Shown: positions 45,568-56,235, numbered from the stretch's first letter. The stretch: 64,000 nucleotides of DNA from Haemophilus parainfluenzae (GCF_003252755.1 NZ_QEPT01000008.1:35649-99648); one strand, 5' to 3'. Translations and numbers: made by a program. The notes: generated by a model from the letters alone, not told the origin.

Positions 45568-46992
45568 TTAGCCGTGATAACGTCCTACGCCTAATTCATC
45601 TTCTTTACGAGTTCGGTTCATCACCTCTTGTGGTGATTGTGCAATACGTAATCCCATTTGATCTTCAGTACGCACTACTTTACCACGTAGAGAGTTAGTA
45701 TAAACATCGGTAATCTTGATATCGACAAACTTACCAATCATATCTGGTGAACCTTGGAAATTCACAATACGGTTGTTTTCAGTACGTCCTGTTAATTCCA
45801 TAATATCTTTCTTAGACGGCCCTTCTACCAATACACGTTGCTCTGTACCAAGCATACGACGGCTATATTGCGCCGCTTGTTGGTTGATACGCTCTTGTAA
45901 AAGATAAAGACGTTGTTTCTTCTCTTCTTCAGTGACATCATCTGGCATATCTGCAGCAGGTGTGCCTGGGCGCGCGGAATAGATAAAACTAAAGCTCATA
46001 TCAAAATTTACTTGTGCAATTAGGTTCATCGTTTGTTCAAACTCTTCATTGGTTTCACCTGGGAAGCCAACAATGAAGTCTGAGCTGATTTGAATATTTG
46101 GACGCACTGCACGTAATTTACGAATGATCGATTTATATTCTAACGCGGTATGGCCACGTTTCATCATGGTTAAAATACGGTCTGAACCAGCTTGTACCGG
46201 CAAGTGCACGAAGTCTACCAACTCAGGCGTATCGCGATATACATCAATAATATCGTCTGTAAATTCGATTGGATGGCTGGTGGTAAAACGTAAACGGTCG
46301 ATACCGTCAATAGATGCCACTAAACGCAATAATTCTGCAAATGTACAGATACCGCCATCAAATGTCGGGCCACGATATGCGTTTACGTTTTGCCCTAATA
46401 AATTGATTTCACGTACACCTTGATCAGCCAACTGCGCAATTTCAAATAATACATCATCAACAGGACGGCTGACTTCTTCACCACGAGTATAAGGCACAAC
46501 GCAGTAAGTACAATATTTATTACAGCCTTCCATAATAGACACAAACGCGGTTGGGCCTTCTGCACGAGGTTCAGGTAAACGGTCAAATTTCTCAATTTCT
46601 GGGAAACTCACATCCACCACCGAACTTTTACCGCCACGAATTTGATTAATCATTTCTGGTAAGCGATGTAAAGTTTGCGGACCAAATACGATATCCACAT
46701 AAGGTGCACGATGACGTATATGCTCACCTTCTTGTGAAGCTACACAACCGCCCACACCAATCACTAGATTTGGATTCTGTTTTTTTAATTCTTTCCAGCG
46801 ACCTAATTGATGGAACACTTTCTCTTGTGCTTTTTCACGGATAGAACAGGTGTTAAGAAGTAACACATCGGCTTCTTCTGGAATATCAGTTAATTCCAAA
46901 CCATGCGTATTTAAGAGAAGATCAGCCATTTTTGATGAATCGTATTCATTCATCTGGCAGCCCCATGTTTTAATATGTAATTTTTGCGTCAT
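45568..46992 (-). CDS. miaB: tRNA-2-methylthio-N6-dimethylallyladenosine synthase MiaB
   Basis: Radical-SAM methylthiotransferase that completes ms2i6A37 in tRNAs reading UNN codons. At 474 residues it has an N-terminal UPF0004 domain with three Cys for the auxiliary 4Fe-4S cluster ([11 protein letters not shown] at about Cys12, [23 protein letters not shown]). A radical-SAM core follows with [17 protein letters not shown] (about 155-171, CxxxCxxC) and a C-terminal TRAM domain (about 375-440). It appears monocistronic. The two Fe-S clusters link it to iron supply. Confidence 0.96.
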   Translation of the reverse strand: MTQKLHIKTWGCQMNEYDSSKMADLLLNTHGLELTDIPEEADVLLLNTCSIREKAQEKVFHQLGRWKELKKQNPNLVIGVGGCVASQEGEHIRHRAPYVDIVFGPQTLHRLPEMINQIRGGKSSVVDVSFPEIEKFDRLPEPRAEGPTAFVSIMEGCNKYCTYCVVPYTRGEEVSRPVDDVLFEIAQLADQGVREINLLGQNVNAYRGPTFDGGICTFAELLRLVASIDGIDRLRFTTSHPIEFTDDIIDVYRDTPELVDFVHLPVQAGSDRILTMMKRGHTALEYKSIIRKLRAVRPNIQISSDFIVGFPGETNEEFEQTMNLIAQVNFDMSFSFIYSARPGTPAADMPDDVTEEEKKQRLYLLQERINQQAAQYSRRMLGTEQRVLVEGPSKKDIMELTGRTENNRIVNFQGSPDMIGKFVDIKITDVYTNSLRGKVVRTEDQMGLRIAQSPQEVMNRTRKEDELGVGRYHG

Positions 46993-47102
46993 ATTGCTTA
47001 AAAATAAAGATTAGTAAAAAGATAAAATCGGTCGGCTATTGTACAGATTTGTGGCAATTCTGGCTAGTGCAAAATGGACTTTTACCTATTTCGGTATAGA
47101 AA

Positions 47103-47142
47103 AAGTGCGGTTAAAATTACCGTGAATTTTAACCGCACTTTG
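47103..47142. terminator. cpdA-side terminator made of two inverted uptake signals
   Basis: AAAGTGCGGTTAAAATT (47103-47119) pairs perfectly over 17 bp with AATTTTAACCGCACTTT (47126-47142). It lies just past the cpdA stop and behind the miaB promoter region, with a TTTTTCTATACC tail in the cpdA direction. Confidence 0.85.
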
Positions 47143-47143
47143 T

Positions 47144-47968
47144 TTAGTATCCCTCTTCTTCCATATTGGGTAGGAATGTTTTTTGTTTAATTCTCTTCAC
47201 TCTTGTTTCAATTCGCCCATCTGGGTGTAGCTCAATTTCACGCCAGCCTGGTTGTAAGGTATCTAAAGCAAAATGGTTGCTATCTGGCTTAAATTGAATA
47301 CAAGTCGCTGGTGTTGCCATGGTTTGATAACCTTGCCAATAGCCATCGACTTCTTGATGAATATGCCCGTATAAAATCCCTTTTACATTGTTGAATTGAG
47401 CAAGAACCACTGAGAATTCATGAGCATTACGTAAATTATGCTGATCAAGCCATGCTGAATTTGTTGGCAATAAATGGTGATGTAATACAACCAAACTATG
47501 ACGTGCTGGATTTTCAGCTAATTTTGTTTTTAACCAATCTAACTGATAAGTACTCAATTCACCATGAGGCACACCAGAAACTTGGCTATCTAACAAAATC
47601 ACTTGCCAATGTTTTCCAAGAAGTAAATGTTTTGACGCATTAATAGGCGGTTGGCTTAAATGCTCGACCATTTTGGGTTGAAAATCATGGTTACCCGGAA
47701 GCCAAAATACTGACTTATTTAATGGTTTAACCATTTCAACAAATCGTAGATAACCTTCATCGCTACTATCTTGTACCAAATCACCCGTCGCAAGCACGAC
47801 ATCATAATCAAAAGATTCTGCCTGAATTTCTTTTAACACCTGAGAAAAGCTTTCGTGCGTGTTAATACCTAATAAGTCTTTGCTTGTATCCTTAAATAAA
47901 TGAGGATCGGTAATTTGTAATAATTTGACGATCTCACTCGCGGGTTCGCATTCAAATGTATTGCTCAT
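47144..47968 (-). CDS. cpdA: 3',5'-cyclic-AMP phosphodiesterase CpdA (Icc)
   Basis: Calcineurin-like metallophosphoesterase that hydrolyses cAMP. It is 274 residues. Metal-binding motifs occur in order: ITDPHLF (about 19-25), ATGDLVQDSSDEGY (about 60-73), WLPGNHD (about 94-100), VLHHHLLP (about 161-168) and GHIHQE (about 200-205). In H. influenzae Icc lowers cAMP and thereby affects competence, so it indirectly opposes the CRP-dependent rec2 site in this window. nudF lies 7 bp upstream, forming a nudF-cpdA operon. Confidence 0.94.
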   Translation of the reverse strand: MSNTFECEPASEIVKLLQITDPHLFKDTSKDLLGINTHESFSQVLKEIQAESFDYDVVLATGDLVQDSSDEGYLRFVEMVKPLNKSVFWLPGNHDFQPKMVEHLSQPPINASKHLLLGKHWQVILLDSQVSGVPHGELSTYQLDWLKTKLAENPARHSLVVLHHHLLPTNSAWLDQHNLRNAHEFSVVLAQFNNVKGILYGHIHQEVDGYWQGYQTMATPATCIQFKPDSNHFALDTLQPGWREIELHPDGRIETRVKRIKQKTFLPNMEEEGY

Positions 47969-47975
47969 GGGACTC

Positions 47976-48599
47976 CTATTGCCAGCGCTGCCGCAATTGG
48001 GCGTAATTTAATTGAAGCCATTGCAAGCCCATTACTGCAATGCCATTATCAATTTTACCTTCGCACATCCATTGATAGGCTTGTTCACGTTTCACCACAT
48101 GAACACGGATGTCTTCATTTTCTTCAGCTAAACCATGAATACCCTTGGCTTGCGAGCTATCTACTCGACCGACAAACAGATGAATGCGCTCGACTACGCC
48201 ACCCGGGCTATCCCACACGCTTAAACAATGTGTGAGATCTTGAACGGATAAGCCTGCTTCCTCTTCACTTTCACGCAAAGCGACTTCTTCAGGTTGTTCA
48301 CCCTCTTCTACCATCCCAGCGATCAATTCTAATAACCAAGGGGAACGAGCTGATTCAGGTTGATATGCACCAATACGTATTTGTTCAACTAAAACCACAG
48401 CATCTTCTTCCGGATCGTAAGCAATTACTGCAGAAGCGGCACCTTTGACCAATAATTCACGTGTCACAACGCCACTTTCGCCACCGGCAAAAAGCTTATG
48501 TTTAAACTGTACTTTCTTAAGTATAAAAAAACCTTTATAAACAGTTTCTTCATTAAGAACTTCTATATCATGCTGACTAAACTGTTGAATTTCTGACAT
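47976..48599 (-). CDS. nudF: ADP-ribose diphosphatase NudF
   Basis: Nudix hydrolase splitting ADP-ribose to AMP and ribose-5-phosphate. The start is taken as ATG 48599 (MSEIQQFSQHDIEVL), with AGGAGAG upstream; an adjacent ATG three bases earlier is equally possible. It is about 207 residues. The Nudix box is GMVEEGEQPEEVALRESEEEAG (GX5EX7REUXEEXGU; about 97-118), preceded by the LLELIAGM strand characteristic of NudF. It lies 7 bp upstream of cpdA, the same pair as in E. coli. Confidence 0.93.
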   Translation of the reverse strand: MSEIQQFSQHDIEVLNEETVYKGFFILKKVQFKHKLFAGGESGVVTRELLVKGAASAVIAYDPEEDAVVLVEQIRIGAYQPESARSPWLLELIAGMVEEGEQPEEVALRESEEEAGLSVQDLTHCLSVWDSPGGVVERIHLFVGRVDSSQAKGIHGLAEENEDIRVHVVKREQAYQWMCEGKIDNGIAVMGLQWLQLNYAQLRQRWQ

Positions 48600-48705
48600 C
48601 ATTACTCTCCTAGTATCGAGGTCGCATAATACTCCCATAAAAAAATAAAAAAAACTGACCCCTCTATTTTTTTGTCGAAACTTTGAAGCCGGTCACAAAA
48701 AAAGA

Positions 48706-48739
48706 AAACCTATGATGATTTCTTATTCATCATAGGTTT
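48706..48739 (-). terminator. xseA terminator
   Basis: AAACCTATGATG (48706-48717) pairs perfectly with CATCATAGGTTT (48728-48739), then minus-strand TCTTTTTTTG. Confidence 0.92.
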
Positions 48740-48759
48740 ACATTAAAAATTTATTTAAA

Positions 48760-50079
48760 TTAACAAACGCGGCTGGTAATTACCCCATCGGCCACCTTCG
48801 TTTTAATGGTGTCGCCTGTTTTGACTTGCTTCACACTCACAATCGCATGTCCTTTGTCATCCTCTGCAATGGAATATCCTCGTGCCAATACTTTTAATGG
48901 GCTTAATCCATCTAACTTACCACACAATGTTGCCAACTTATTTTGACGTTCCGTGACTTGACGATTCGCCCCTAAATTTAACCGCACTTGTAACTGGGCT
49001 AAATATTGAGATTGTTTTTGCAAGCGATAAGGCAACGGATTTTGTTTTAAGCGCGCGGAAAGTGCGGTCAATTTTTGCTGCGTTTTATCTATTTGGCGCT
49101 GCATTGCCAAAACTAAACGATGATGTAATTGTTCTGTTCTGGCTTTTTGCATCAACAATTGATTTTGCGGATGTTGGTTTTGCAGGCGTAAACGTAACTG
49201 TTGTAAACGTTGTTGTTGATGACTAAAAATACGATCTAAAGCCATCTCCAAACGCTGTTGTTTATAAGCTAACTGTTGAAGTAATTCCTGCTGATTGCGA
49301 CTCACTAACTCTGCCGCTGCAGACGGTGTCGGCGCACGTAAATCAGCCACAAAATCGGCAATAGTGACATCTGTTTCATGACCAACTGCACTGATAATCG
49401 GTAAATTAGAACGGAAAATCGCACGTGCCACTTCTTCTTCATTAAAGCAACAAAGATCTTCTAAGGAACCACCACCTCGACCGACGATCAATACATCTAC
49501 TTCTTGACGAACATTGGCGAGCTCAATCATTTGGACGATTTCAGCCGTTGCTTCTTTGCCTTGCACTGCCGTTGGATAAATCACCACTTTCAAACTGGGA
49601 TCTCGACGAGCCAAAATATGCAGAATATCTTGCAACGCAGCGCCTGTCGAAGAGGTAACAATCCCCACCGCTTTAGCATAGTCCGGCAAGCTTTTCTTCA
49701 AGTTTTGTGCAAACAACCCTTCAGCGGCCAATTTCATTTTTAGCGCTTCAAATTGCTGTTGCAATAATCCTTCACCAGCAGGGTGCATAGATTCAATAAT
49801 CAGCTGATAATCACCGCGAGGCTCATATAAACTGACATTCGCCCGCACCAACACCTGCATACCATTTTGTGGACGAAATCCCACCCGCAAATTTTTCATG
49901 CGGAACATCGCACCGCGAACTTGGGCATTTTCATCTTTCAACGTTAAATACCAATGCCCTGACACAGGTTGAGTGAAATTAGAAATCTCCCCTGTAAGCC
50001 AAATCTGTGAAAAATTCCCTTCTAGCATTTGGCGGGCTGCGCTGTTCAGTTGGGAAACGGAGTAAATGTTTTCAGACAT
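48760..50079 (-). CDS. xseA: Exodeoxyribonuclease VII large subunit XseA
   Basis: Catalytic subunit of exonuclease VII, which degrades single-stranded DNA from both ends to oligonucleotides. At 439 residues it has an N-terminal OB-fold ([29 protein letters not shown], about 24-60), a catalytic domain with [15 protein letters not shown] (about 138-152) and [23 protein letters not shown] (split by VLI; about 199-223), and a long Gln/Arg/Leu-rich coiled coil (about 260-380). Its ATG overlaps the roxA stop by one base. xseB is not adjacent. Two uptake signals lie in the coiled-coil part. Confidence 0.95.
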   Translation of the reverse strand: MSENIYSVSQLNSAARQMLEGNFSQIWLTGEISNFTQPVSGHWYLTLKDENAQVRGAMFRMKNLRVGFRPQNGMQVLVRANVSLYEPRGDYQLIIESMHPAGEGLLQQQFEALKMKLAAEGLFAQNLKKSLPDYAKAVGIVTSSTGAALQDILHILARRDPSLKVVIYPTAVQGKEATAEIVQMIELANVRQEVDVLIVGRGGGSLEDLCCFNEEEVARAIFRSNLPIISAVGHETDVTIADFVADLRAPTPSAAAELVSRNQQELLQQLAYKQQRLEMALDRIFSHQQQRLQQLRLRLQNQHPQNQLLMQKARTEQLHHRLVLAMQRQIDKTQQKLTALSARLKQNPLPYRLQKQSQYLAQLQVRLNLGANRQVTERQNKLATLCGKLDGLSPLKVLARGYSIAEDDKGHAIVSVKQVKTGDTIKTKVADGVITSRVC

Positions 50080-51290
50080 TATTCAATCAACACCCAACCG
50101 TCATCTAACCAGTTACAAATCGAATCAAGCAATAATTCCATTGTACTTTCAGGATCTTCTGTATCATTCACTAAATTGTTTAAAAATGCCCAATCTAGCG
50201 CTTCACCATCAGAAAGACGTTTCAACACTTCCGCTTCAATAACATTCACTTCATCTAACCATTCGCCATTAGCATAAATACGGAGCGGATTTTCGGTGTA
50301 AAGTAATTTGCAGTTATTGTCCTGCATTAATACACCTTGTTCCTCTTCTAAAATTGACCGCACTTCGTCAGGATCGGACATATCATCAGATACCAACATT
50401 TCATAGCGACGTGAGCTCACTGTACTGGCTACTGCTTGTTTGAACAAGGCATCAAAGGCTTCTGACTCTGCCAATTTCGCTAAGAATTGCTTTTTCATTG
50501 CTTGAATATTTTCATCCGCCAATTTGCCCGTACGCTGCTCCGACTGTGTTAAACGTAACGGTAATTGGAATTCACTTAAATTCAATTCAGGATCTTGATG
50601 ACAAAACGCTTTGTTCACGTTATCGAAAATGTCTGCTAAATTCGGGTAACGCAAACCAAAAGAAAAGGTCAAACAATCATCTTCTGCCACACCGTAATGA
50701 GACATACGAGCCGGAATATAAAGAATATCGCCCGGATTCATCACTTCATCTATCACCAATTCGCCCATATCATCGAAAATACGGATTGGCTGATTCGGTT
50801 TAAATTCTGTGGAAGAATCGCACCATTTACCTAACTGCCAACGACGGTAGCCATAGCCTTGTACCAAAAACACATCATATTCGTCATAATGCTTACCAAC
50901 AGAACCACCCTTAGGTGCGTAGGACACCATAATATCGTCGCGTTGCCATTGTGGGATAAAGCCAAATTTATTCCAAAGCTGACCGAGTTCTGTACTCCAT
51001 TGCTCTAAATTTTGCACGAGCACCGACCATTTCTCAGGTACATCTGCAAAATCTTCTTCGGATAGCGGACTGAAAAACACTTTCCAATTATCATCTGAAA
51101 AGGTTTTCACTAAACGCGCGGCCACATCTTCGCCTTGTGCTAATTCGATTATATCGTCAGGCTCAAATTGACCAACAATTTCAGGCAAACCATTACGAAT
51201 AATTAATGGTTTTTTCTGCCAATAATCACGCAGGAAAATTTCAGGGGTAATGCCATCAGGCAGACAATATTGGTTGGAAAGTGCGGTCAT
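50079..51290 (-). CDS. roxA: Ribosomal protein L16 arginine hydroxylase RoxA (YcfD)
   Basis: JmjC/cupin 2-oxoglutarate- and Fe(II)-dependent oxygenase that hydroxylates an arginine of ribosomal protein uL16. The start at 51290 gives [20 protein letters not shown], with AGGAG eight bases upstream; 403 residues. Iron ligands are seen as H-x-D in [13 protein letters not shown] (about 120-132), with the distal His in [11 protein letters not shown] (about 177-187). A dimerisation region and winged-helix C-terminal domain follow. Unusually, the start codon and first codons (ATGACCGCACTT) are an uptake signal. rnfH lies 4 bp upstream and xseA is coupled downstream. Confidence 0.93.
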   Translation of the reverse strand: MTALSNQYCLPDGITPEIFLRDYWQKKPLIIRNGLPEIVGQFEPDDIIELAQGEDVAARLVKTFSDDNWKVFFSPLSEEDFADVPEKWSVLVQNLEQWSTELGQLWNKFGFIPQWQRDDIMVSYAPKGGSVGKHYDEYDVFLVQGYGYRRWQLGKWCDSSTEFKPNQPIRIFDDMGELVIDEVMNPGDILYIPARMSHYGVAEDDCLTFSFGLRYPNLADIFDNVNKAFCHQDPELNLSEFQLPLRLTQSEQRTGKLADENIQAMKKQFLAKLAESEAFDALFKQAVASTVSSRRYEMLVSDDMSDPDEVRSILEEEQGVLMQDNNCKLLYTENPLRIYANGEWLDEVNVIEAEVLKRLSDGEALDWAFLNNLVNDTEDPESTMELLLDSICNWLDDGWVLIE

Positions 51291-51294
51291 TTTT

Positions 51295-51621
51295 TTACTC
51301 CTTTTCCTGTTTTTCTTGTTGAGCTTTTTCTTGTGCGGCTTTGGCTTGCTCTGCTGCACGTTTACGACGAATTTCTTTAGGATCGGCTAATAATGGGCGG
51401 TAAATTTCAATACGATCGCCGTCTTTTAATTGATCGTTTAGTTTTGCTGGACGGGAATAAATCCCCACTTTATTTTCACGCAAATCGATCTCGGTAAACT
51501 GTTGTAAAATGCCCGATTGTAAAATAGCCGTTTGAATCATTGTGCCTTCATCCACTTTGAAGGACTTCAAATAATAACGATCCGGCAAGGCATAAGCGAT
51601 TTCAATATTAATTTGGTTCAT
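51295..51621 (-). CDS. RnfH family ubiquitin-like protein
   Basis: A 108-residue protein of the RnfH/UPF0125 family (beta-grasp, ubiquitin-like). Family features are INIEIAYALPDRYYLKSFKV (about 4-23) and VGIYSRPAKLNDQLKDGDRIEIYRPLLADPKEIRRKR (about 48-84, reported in two parts on either side of LKDGDR). The C-terminus is a Lys/Glu/Ala-rich helix. Function is not established, though related genes sit near rnf or the RatA toxin-like gene. Here it leads the rnfH-roxA-xseA operon with a 4-bp gap before roxA. An uptake signal (51664) lies in the upstream divergent region. Confidence 0.9.
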   Translation of the reverse strand: MNQINIEIAYALPDRYYLKSFKVDEGTMIQTAILQSGILQQFTEIDLRENKVGIYSRPAKLNDQLKDGDRIEIYRPLLADPKEIRRKRAAEQAKAAQEKAQQEKQEKE

Positions 51622-51701
51622 GTCTTATTCTGTCTTGATGAGTTTTCCGTTATTATAGCGGAAAAGTGCGGTCAATATTAACGATAAAATAGGAGCACAT
51701 T

Positions 51702-52118
51702 ATGAATTGGGTATTTTTTGCTATTGGTTCAGCCTTTTTTGCTGGGCTTACCGCTATTTTAGGCAAATTAGGAGTTGAAGGCATGAATAGCAATCTTGCG
51801 ACATTTATCCGTACGATTGTGGTTTTACTCGTTACAGCAGGTATCATTAGCGCACGTAACGAATGGCAACTGCCACAACACATTGCCGCAAAACCACTCA
51901 CCTTTTTAATTCTTTCGGGTATTGCTACGGGCCTATCTTGGCTTTGTTATTATCGCGCGTTACAAATGGCGCCCGCCTCTTGGGTTGCGCCCATTGATAA
52001 ACTCAGTGTCGTGATTGCCATTATTTTAGGCGTAGTTTTGTTAGGCGAACCTTTAAGTATGAAATTAGTTATGGGAAGTCTATTAATTCTCTCAGGTGTT
52101 TTAGTCTTAGCCTTATAG
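51702..52118 (+). CDS. EamA domain small membrane transporter
   Basis: A 138-residue membrane protein with five hydrophobic segments, representing one EamA (DMT superfamily) repeat rather than the usual two, so it would have to act as a dimer. Landmarks are IGSAFFAGLTAILGKLGVEG (about 8-27), SGIATGLSWLCYYRALQMAP (about 71-90), the conserved VAPIDKLSVVIAIILGVVLLGEP (about 94-116) and the final helix GSLLILSGVLVLAL. Substrate is unknown. It is divergent from rnfH and precedes pth by 60 bp on the same strand, with AGGAGC before its ATG. Confidence 0.88.
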   Translation: MNWVFFAIGSAFFAGLTAILGKLGVEGMNSNLATFIRTIVVLLVTAGIISARNEWQLPQHIAAKPLTFLILSGIATGLSWLCYYRALQMAPASWVAPIDKLSVVIAIILGVVLLGEPLSMKLVMGSLLILSGVLVLAL

Positions 52119-52178
52119 ATTGAGAAATTAGCCCTTTTTCGCTACAATACGCCACTATTTTTATTCAAGCAGAAAACT

Positions 52179-52763
52179 ATGTCTGAAATTAAACTCATCG
52201 TGGGGCTGGGAAACCCTGGCGATAAATATGCGGAAACCCGCCACAATGCAGGTGAATGGCTGATTGAGCGTTTGGCTCGTCGCTTTAATGTTTCGCTTAA
52301 TGCAGAAAATAAATTCTTCGGTTATGTAGGAAAAACACTGATTAACGGCAAAGAAGTCCGTTTTTTAGTGCCAACGACGTTTATGAATTTAAGTGGAAAA
52401 GCGGTAGGCGCACTTGCTAATTTTTATCGCATCAAACCAGAAGAAATTTTAGTGCTACACGATGAATTAGACTTACCGCCGGGCATCGTAAAACTCAAAC
52501 AAGGTGGCGGACATGGCGGTCACAATGGTCTAAAAGATATCGTGGCACAGCTTGGTAACAGCAATAATTTCTATCGTTTACGCATTGGTATTGGCCATCC
52601 AGGACATCGTGATTTAGTTTCAGGTTTTGTGCTTAACAAACCCTCGCCAGCAGAAAGAGAAGCGCTCGATAAAGCGTTAGATGAAGCCACCGATTGCATC
52701 GAATTGCTTTTCAAAGAAGGCATGGTGAAAGCCACCAATCGCTTAAACAGTTTTAAAATTTAA
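52179..52763 (+). CDS. pth: Peptidyl-tRNA hydrolase Pth
   Basis: Cleaves peptidyl-tRNA released from stalled ribosomes. It is 194 residues. Active-site landmarks are [20 protein letters not shown] (about 8-27; catalytic His22), [13 protein letters not shown] (about 62-74), [10 protein letters not shown] (about 93-102; Asp95) and [13 protein letters not shown] (about 108-120). It lies immediately upstream of ychF, as in most gammaproteobacteria, but a two-uptake-signal hairpin separates them. Confidence 0.96.
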   Translation: MSEIKLIVGLGNPGDKYAETRHNAGEWLIERLARRFNVSLNAENKFFGYVGKTLINGKEVRFLVPTTFMNLSGKAVGALANFYRIKPEEILVLHDELDLPPGIVKLKQGGGHGGHNGLKDIVAQLGNSNNFYRLRIGIGHPGHRDLVSGFVLNKPSPAEREALDKALDEATDCIELLFKEGMVKATNRLNSFKI

Positions 52764-52768
52764 CTCAA

Positions 52769-52807
52769 AAGTGCGGTGAAAAAACACCATAAATTTTAAC
52801 CGCACTT
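52769..52807 (+). terminator. Inverted uptake signals between pth and ychF
   Basis: AAGTGCGGT (52769-52777) and ACCGCACTT (52799-52807) are 21 bases apart. The stem is only 9 bp and no U run follows, so it may be a weak terminator; it ends 23 bp before the ychF start. Confidence 0.5.
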
Positions 52808-52830
52808 ACGCTTACAATAAGGAAAACATC

Positions 52831-53922
52831 ATGGGATTTAAATGTGGTATCGTTGGTTTGCCAAATGTCGGTAAATCTACCCTTTTTAATGCATTAACCA
52901 AAGCCGGTATCGAAGCGGCAAACTATCCGTTCTGTACCATCGAACCGAATACTGGCGTGGTACCAATGCCGGATCCGCGTTTAGATGCGTTAGCGGAAAT
53001 TGTTAAACCTGAACGAGTGTTGCCAACCACTATGGAGTTTGTGGATATCGCTGGTTTGGTTGCGGGTGCAAGTAAAGGTGAAGGCTTAGGGAATAAATTC
53101 CTAGCTAATATCCGTGAAACGGATGCAATTGGTCATGTTGTTCGTTGTTTTGAAAATGATGACATCGTGCACGTTGCAGGTAAAATCGATCCATTAAGCG
53201 ATATCGAAACCATCAATACCGAATTAGCCCTTGCTGACTTAGACAGCTGTGAACGTGCCATCCAACGTTTACAAAAACGTGCAAAAGGTGGCGATAAAGA
53301 CGCAAAATTTGAGCTTTCTATGATGGAAAAAATCCTTCCTGTACTTTCTGAAGCGGGCATGATTCGTTCTGTTGAGTTAGATAAAGATGAGTTATTAGCA
53401 ATTAAAAGCTATAACTTCCTCACATTAAAACCAACCATGTACATTGCTAACGTGAATGAAGACGGTTTTGAAAATAACCCATATTTAGACAAAGTACGTG
53501 AGTTTGCAGAAAAAGAAGGCTCTGTTGTGGTGCCTGTATGTGCGGCGATTGAAGCGGAAATTGCTGAACTTGATGACGATGAAAAAATCGAATTTTTACA
53601 AGATCTTGGCATTGAAGAACCTGGTTTAAACCGTGTAATTCGTGCAGGTTATGCCTTATTAAATCTTCAAACCTACTTCACTGCGGGTGTGAAAGAAGTG
53701 CGCGCATGGACAGTTTCTGTGGGTACAACAGCACCTAAAGCAGCGTCTGTCATCCACACCGACTTTGAAAAAGGCTTCATCCGTGCAGAAGTAATTGCTT
53801 ACGATGACTTCATCCAATTCAAAGGTGAAAACGGTGCAAAAGAAGCGGGTAAATGGCGCTTAGAAGGTAAAGACTACATCGTCCAAGATGGTGATGTCAT
53901 GCACTTCCGCTTTAACGTATAA
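52831..53922 (+). CDS. ychF: Redox-regulated ribosome-binding ATPase YchF (Obg-like)
   Basis: Conserved P-loop protein of the Obg class that prefers ATP; it binds ribosomes and influences translation start and oxidative-stress responses. At 363 residues it has G1 [15 protein letters not shown] (about 9-23), [20 protein letters not shown] (about 68-87), a coiled-coil insertion (about 130-165) and a C-terminal TGS domain (about 280-363, ending MHFRFNV). An AAGGAAAAC ribosome site precedes the start. Confidence 0.97.
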   Translation: MGFKCGIVGLPNVGKSTLFNALTKAGIEAANYPFCTIEPNTGVVPMPDPRLDALAEIVKPERVLPTTMEFVDIAGLVAGASKGEGLGNKFLANIRETDAIGHVVRCFENDDIVHVAGKIDPLSDIETINTELALADLDSCERAIQRLQKRAKGGDKDAKFELSMMEKILPVLSEAGMIRSVELDKDELLAIKSYNFLTLKPTMYIANVNEDGFENNPYLDKVREFAEKEGSVVVPVCAAIEAEIAELDDDEKIEFLQDLGIEEPGLNRVIRAGYALLNLQTYFTAGVKEVRAWTVSVGTTAPKAASVIHTDFEKGFIRAEVIAYDDFIQFKGENGAKEAGKWRLEGKDYIVQDGDVMHFRFNV

Positions 53923-53979
53923 AAACACTTCAGACCGCATAACTATGCGGTCTTTTTGTATTTATAAAAGGAAAAAACA

Positions 53980-54840
53980 ATGTCAGATAAATTAAATCAA
54001 CTCATCGAATTGTTAAAATTAGAAAAAATCGATGATCTTATCTTTCGCGGAGCCTGTGAAGACTTAGGTTTTCGTCAAGTGTTTGGCGGTCAAGTAGTCG
54101 CTCAATCTCTGTCTGCTGCAATGCAGGTTGCCCCGACAGAGCGAGTACTCCACTCTTGTCATGCTTACTTTTTAGCGCCGGGTGACAGCCAATACCCGAT
54201 TATTTACGATGTGGAAACCTTACGTGAAGGTCGCAACTTCTCTGCCTTACGTGTAAAAGCGATTCAGCATAAAAATGTGATTTGCCACGTCACCGCCTCA
54301 TTTCAAGTACCTGAAGAAGGTTTCGATCATCAATCCGCTATGCCACAAGTACCAGGCCCTGAGCAATGTATTGATGAACACGAAATCATGTTAAAAGTAG
54401 CGCAGACTTTGCCTGAAAGCTTGAGTGAAAAATTTGCCCAAGAACGACCATTTCAGATTCATAGCCGATATTTGAACAATCCATTTGATGGCCGAGAACT
54501 GCCCCCCGAACAATATGCTTGGTTTAAAACCAATGGAGAAGCACCATTAGATTTGCAGACGCAACAATGTCTCTTAGCCTATTTTTCTGATTTTCACTGT
54601 ATTTTGACCGCACTTCATCCGCATGGGAAAGGCTTTTTACAGAAAGGGATGAAAGTGGCCACAATCGACCACAGCATTTGGTTCCACCGACCTTTCAATT
54701 TAAATAATTGGCACTTACATGCCATTGAAAGTAATAATGCTTTTGCTGGGCGTGGTTTAGCGAGAGGACAAATTTTTGCTGCAGATGGCACATTAATTGC
54801 CACTACACAGCAAGAAGGGTTAATTCGTTATCAAGAATAA
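53980..54840 (+). CDS. tesB: Acyl-CoA thioesterase II TesB
   Basis: Hydrolyses medium- and long-chain acyl-CoA; double hot-dog fold, 286 residues. Features are FRQVFGGQVVAQSLSAAM (about 31-48), SCHAYFLAPGD (about 59-69), the second-half FHRPFNLNNWHLHAIES (about 231-247) and GRGLARGQIFAADGTLIATTQQEGLIR. The active-site Asp/Thr/Gln arrangement (FSDFH near 205; TQQEG near 277) is intact. The final A of its stop codon is the first base of an uptake signal (54840-54848). Convergent with rnhA. Confidence 0.95.
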   Translation: MSDKLNQLIELLKLEKIDDLIFRGACEDLGFRQVFGGQVVAQSLSAAMQVAPTERVLHSCHAYFLAPGDSQYPIIYDVETLREGRNFSALRVKAIQHKNVICHVTASFQVPEEGFDHQSAMPQVPGPEQCIDEHEIMLKVAQTLPESLSEKFAQERPFQIHSRYLNNPFDGRELPPEQYAWFKTNGEAPLDLQTQQCLLAYFSDFHCILTALHPHGKGFLQKGMKVATIDHSIWFHRPFNLNNWHLHAIESNNAFAGRGLARGQIFAADGTLIATTQQEGLIRYQE

Positions 54841-54864
54841 CCGCACTTTAAAACAAGGTGCAGA

Positions 54865-55326
54865 CTAGCCTTCGTAACCGATATCTTCGAAGGTCGGATT
54901 TTTTGCGCCTTGTTTGGCCAATTCATCACAAATTTCATTTTCTCGATGGCCTGAATGGCCTTTCACCCACTGCCAATCAATGTTATGGGTTTGAATCGCC
55001 TGATCTAACGCAATCCATAAATCCTGATTTTTTACCGCTTTGCCCGTGCTGGCTTTCCAATTGTTTTTCTTCCAATTGTAAATCCATTGTGTGATGCCAT
55101 TTTTCATATATTGGCTATCGCTATAAAGCGTTACATGGCAAGGCTCTTTTAAGCTATTTAAAGCCTCAATCACTGCTCGTAATTCCATGCGATTATTGGT
55201 GGTTTTGAAATACCCTTTTGAAATATGTTTTTCATGCTGTTTATAACGCAGGACAATCCCTATGCCACCGGCTCCCGGGTTGCCTAGGCAAGATCCATCC
55301 GTAAAAATTTTAATCTGTTTTTGCAT
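54865..55326 (-). CDS. rnhA: Ribonuclease HI
   Basis: Degrades the RNA strand of RNA-DNA hybrids such as R-loops. The start at 55326 gives [18 protein letters not shown] and a 153-residue protein, the usual size; the open frame further upstream overlaps the dnaQ promoter and is unlikely to be used. Catalytic acids lie in FTDGSCLG (Asp10), [11 protein letters not shown] (Glu48), LYSDSQYM (Asp70) and the C-terminal [10 protein letters not shown] (Asp134 region). It is divergent from dnaQ, the classical rnhA/dnaQ arrangement with back-to-back promoters in 59 bp. Confidence 0.96.
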   Translation of the reverse strand: MQKQIKIFTDGSCLGNPGAGGIGIVLRYKQHEKHISKGYFKTTNNRMELRAVIEALNSLKEPCHVTLYSDSQYMKNGITQWIYNWKKNNWKASTGKAVKNQDLWIALDQAIQTHNIDWQWVKGHSGHRENEICDELAKQGAKNPTFEDIGYEG

Positions 55327-55385
55327 AACTAATTCGAGCTTGTGTAAAATAGGCAGTATTTTAAAGGAAACAGATAGGTAGAACA

Positions 55386-56147
55386 ATGATAAATCCGGAT
55401 CGCCAAATTGTACTGGATACTGAAACCACCGGTATGAACCAAATTGGTGCGCATTACGAAGGACATTGCATTATTGAAATTGGTGCCGTGGAAATGATCA
55501 ACCGTAAATATACGGGCAATAATTTTCACATCTATATTAAGCCGGATCGTTTGGTTGATCCCGATGCCATTAAAGTTCACGGTATTACAGATGAAATGCT
55601 GGCGGATAAACCGGATTTCAAAACGATTGCACAAGACTTTATTGAATATATTCGTGGTGCCGAACTGCTGATTCACAACGCGCCCTTCGACGTGGGCTTT
55701 ATGGACTATGAATTCCGTAAACTTGGGTTAGATATCAAAACGACCGATATTTGCCTCGTCACCGATACATTGCAAATGGCTCGCCAAATGTATCCTGGAA
55801 AACGTAATAGCTTAGATGCATTGTGTGATCGTTTAGGCATTGATAACAGCAAACGAACACTCCACGGTGCGTTACTGGATGCGGAGATTTTAGCCGACGT
55901 TTATTTGTCCATGACGGGCGGTCAAACCAGTCTATTTGATGAAGAGCATTCGGATAGTTCGATTATCCAAGCTAGCGCCAATGTTCAAGATATTCAAAGT
56001 GCGGTCAATTTTTCGCAGAATTTAAAGGTGTTACAACCCACAGATGATGAACTACAAGCTCATTTAGATTTCATTAAATTGGTCAATAAAAAAAGCGATA
56101 GCAAATGTTTTTGGTCAATTCGTATGGGAGATGAAACCTCTCATTAA
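55386..56147 (+). CDS. dnaQ: DNA polymerase III epsilon subunit (3'-5' proofreading exonuclease)
   Basis: Proofreading subunit of the replicative polymerase. At 253 residues it has Exo[11 protein letters not shown] (about 8-17), Exo[13 protein letters not shown] (about 98-108) and Exo[17 protein letters not shown] (about 162-175), the DEDDh set. A flexible linker and the C-terminal alpha-binding region follow (about 185-253). An uptake signal lies in the linker coding region (55997-56005), encoding QSAVNF, where sequence is little constrained. It is divergent from rnhA and is followed by two tRNA-Asp genes. Confidence 0.96.
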   Translation: MINPDRQIVLDTETTGMNQIGAHYEGHCIIEIGAVEMINRKYTGNNFHIYIKPDRLVDPDAIKVHGITDEMLADKPDFKTIAQDFIEYIRGAELLIHNAPFDVGFMDYEFRKLGLDIKTTDICLVTDTLQMARQMYPGKRNSLDALCDRLGIDNSKRTLHGALLDAEILADVYLSMTGGQTSLFDEEHSDSSIIQASANVQDIQSAVNFSQNLKVLQPTDDELQAHLDFIKLVNKKSDSKCFWSIRMGDETSH

Positions 56148-56192
56148 TCGGTTATCTATTAATCAGATAAACATAAAAAAAGAAAAAAAAGA

Positions 56193-56221
56193 TTGACGGT
56201 TCTAACGTTCATCATTATTAT
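56193..56221 (+). promoter_or_regulatory. Promoter of the tRNA-Asp pair
   Basis: TTGACG (56193-56198), a 17-bp spacer and TATTAT (56216-56221), preceded by a long A tract (56173-56190) resembling an UP element. The discriminator is ACCCAGC. Confidence 0.8.
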
Positions 56222-56235
56222 ACCCAGCACTTAGC

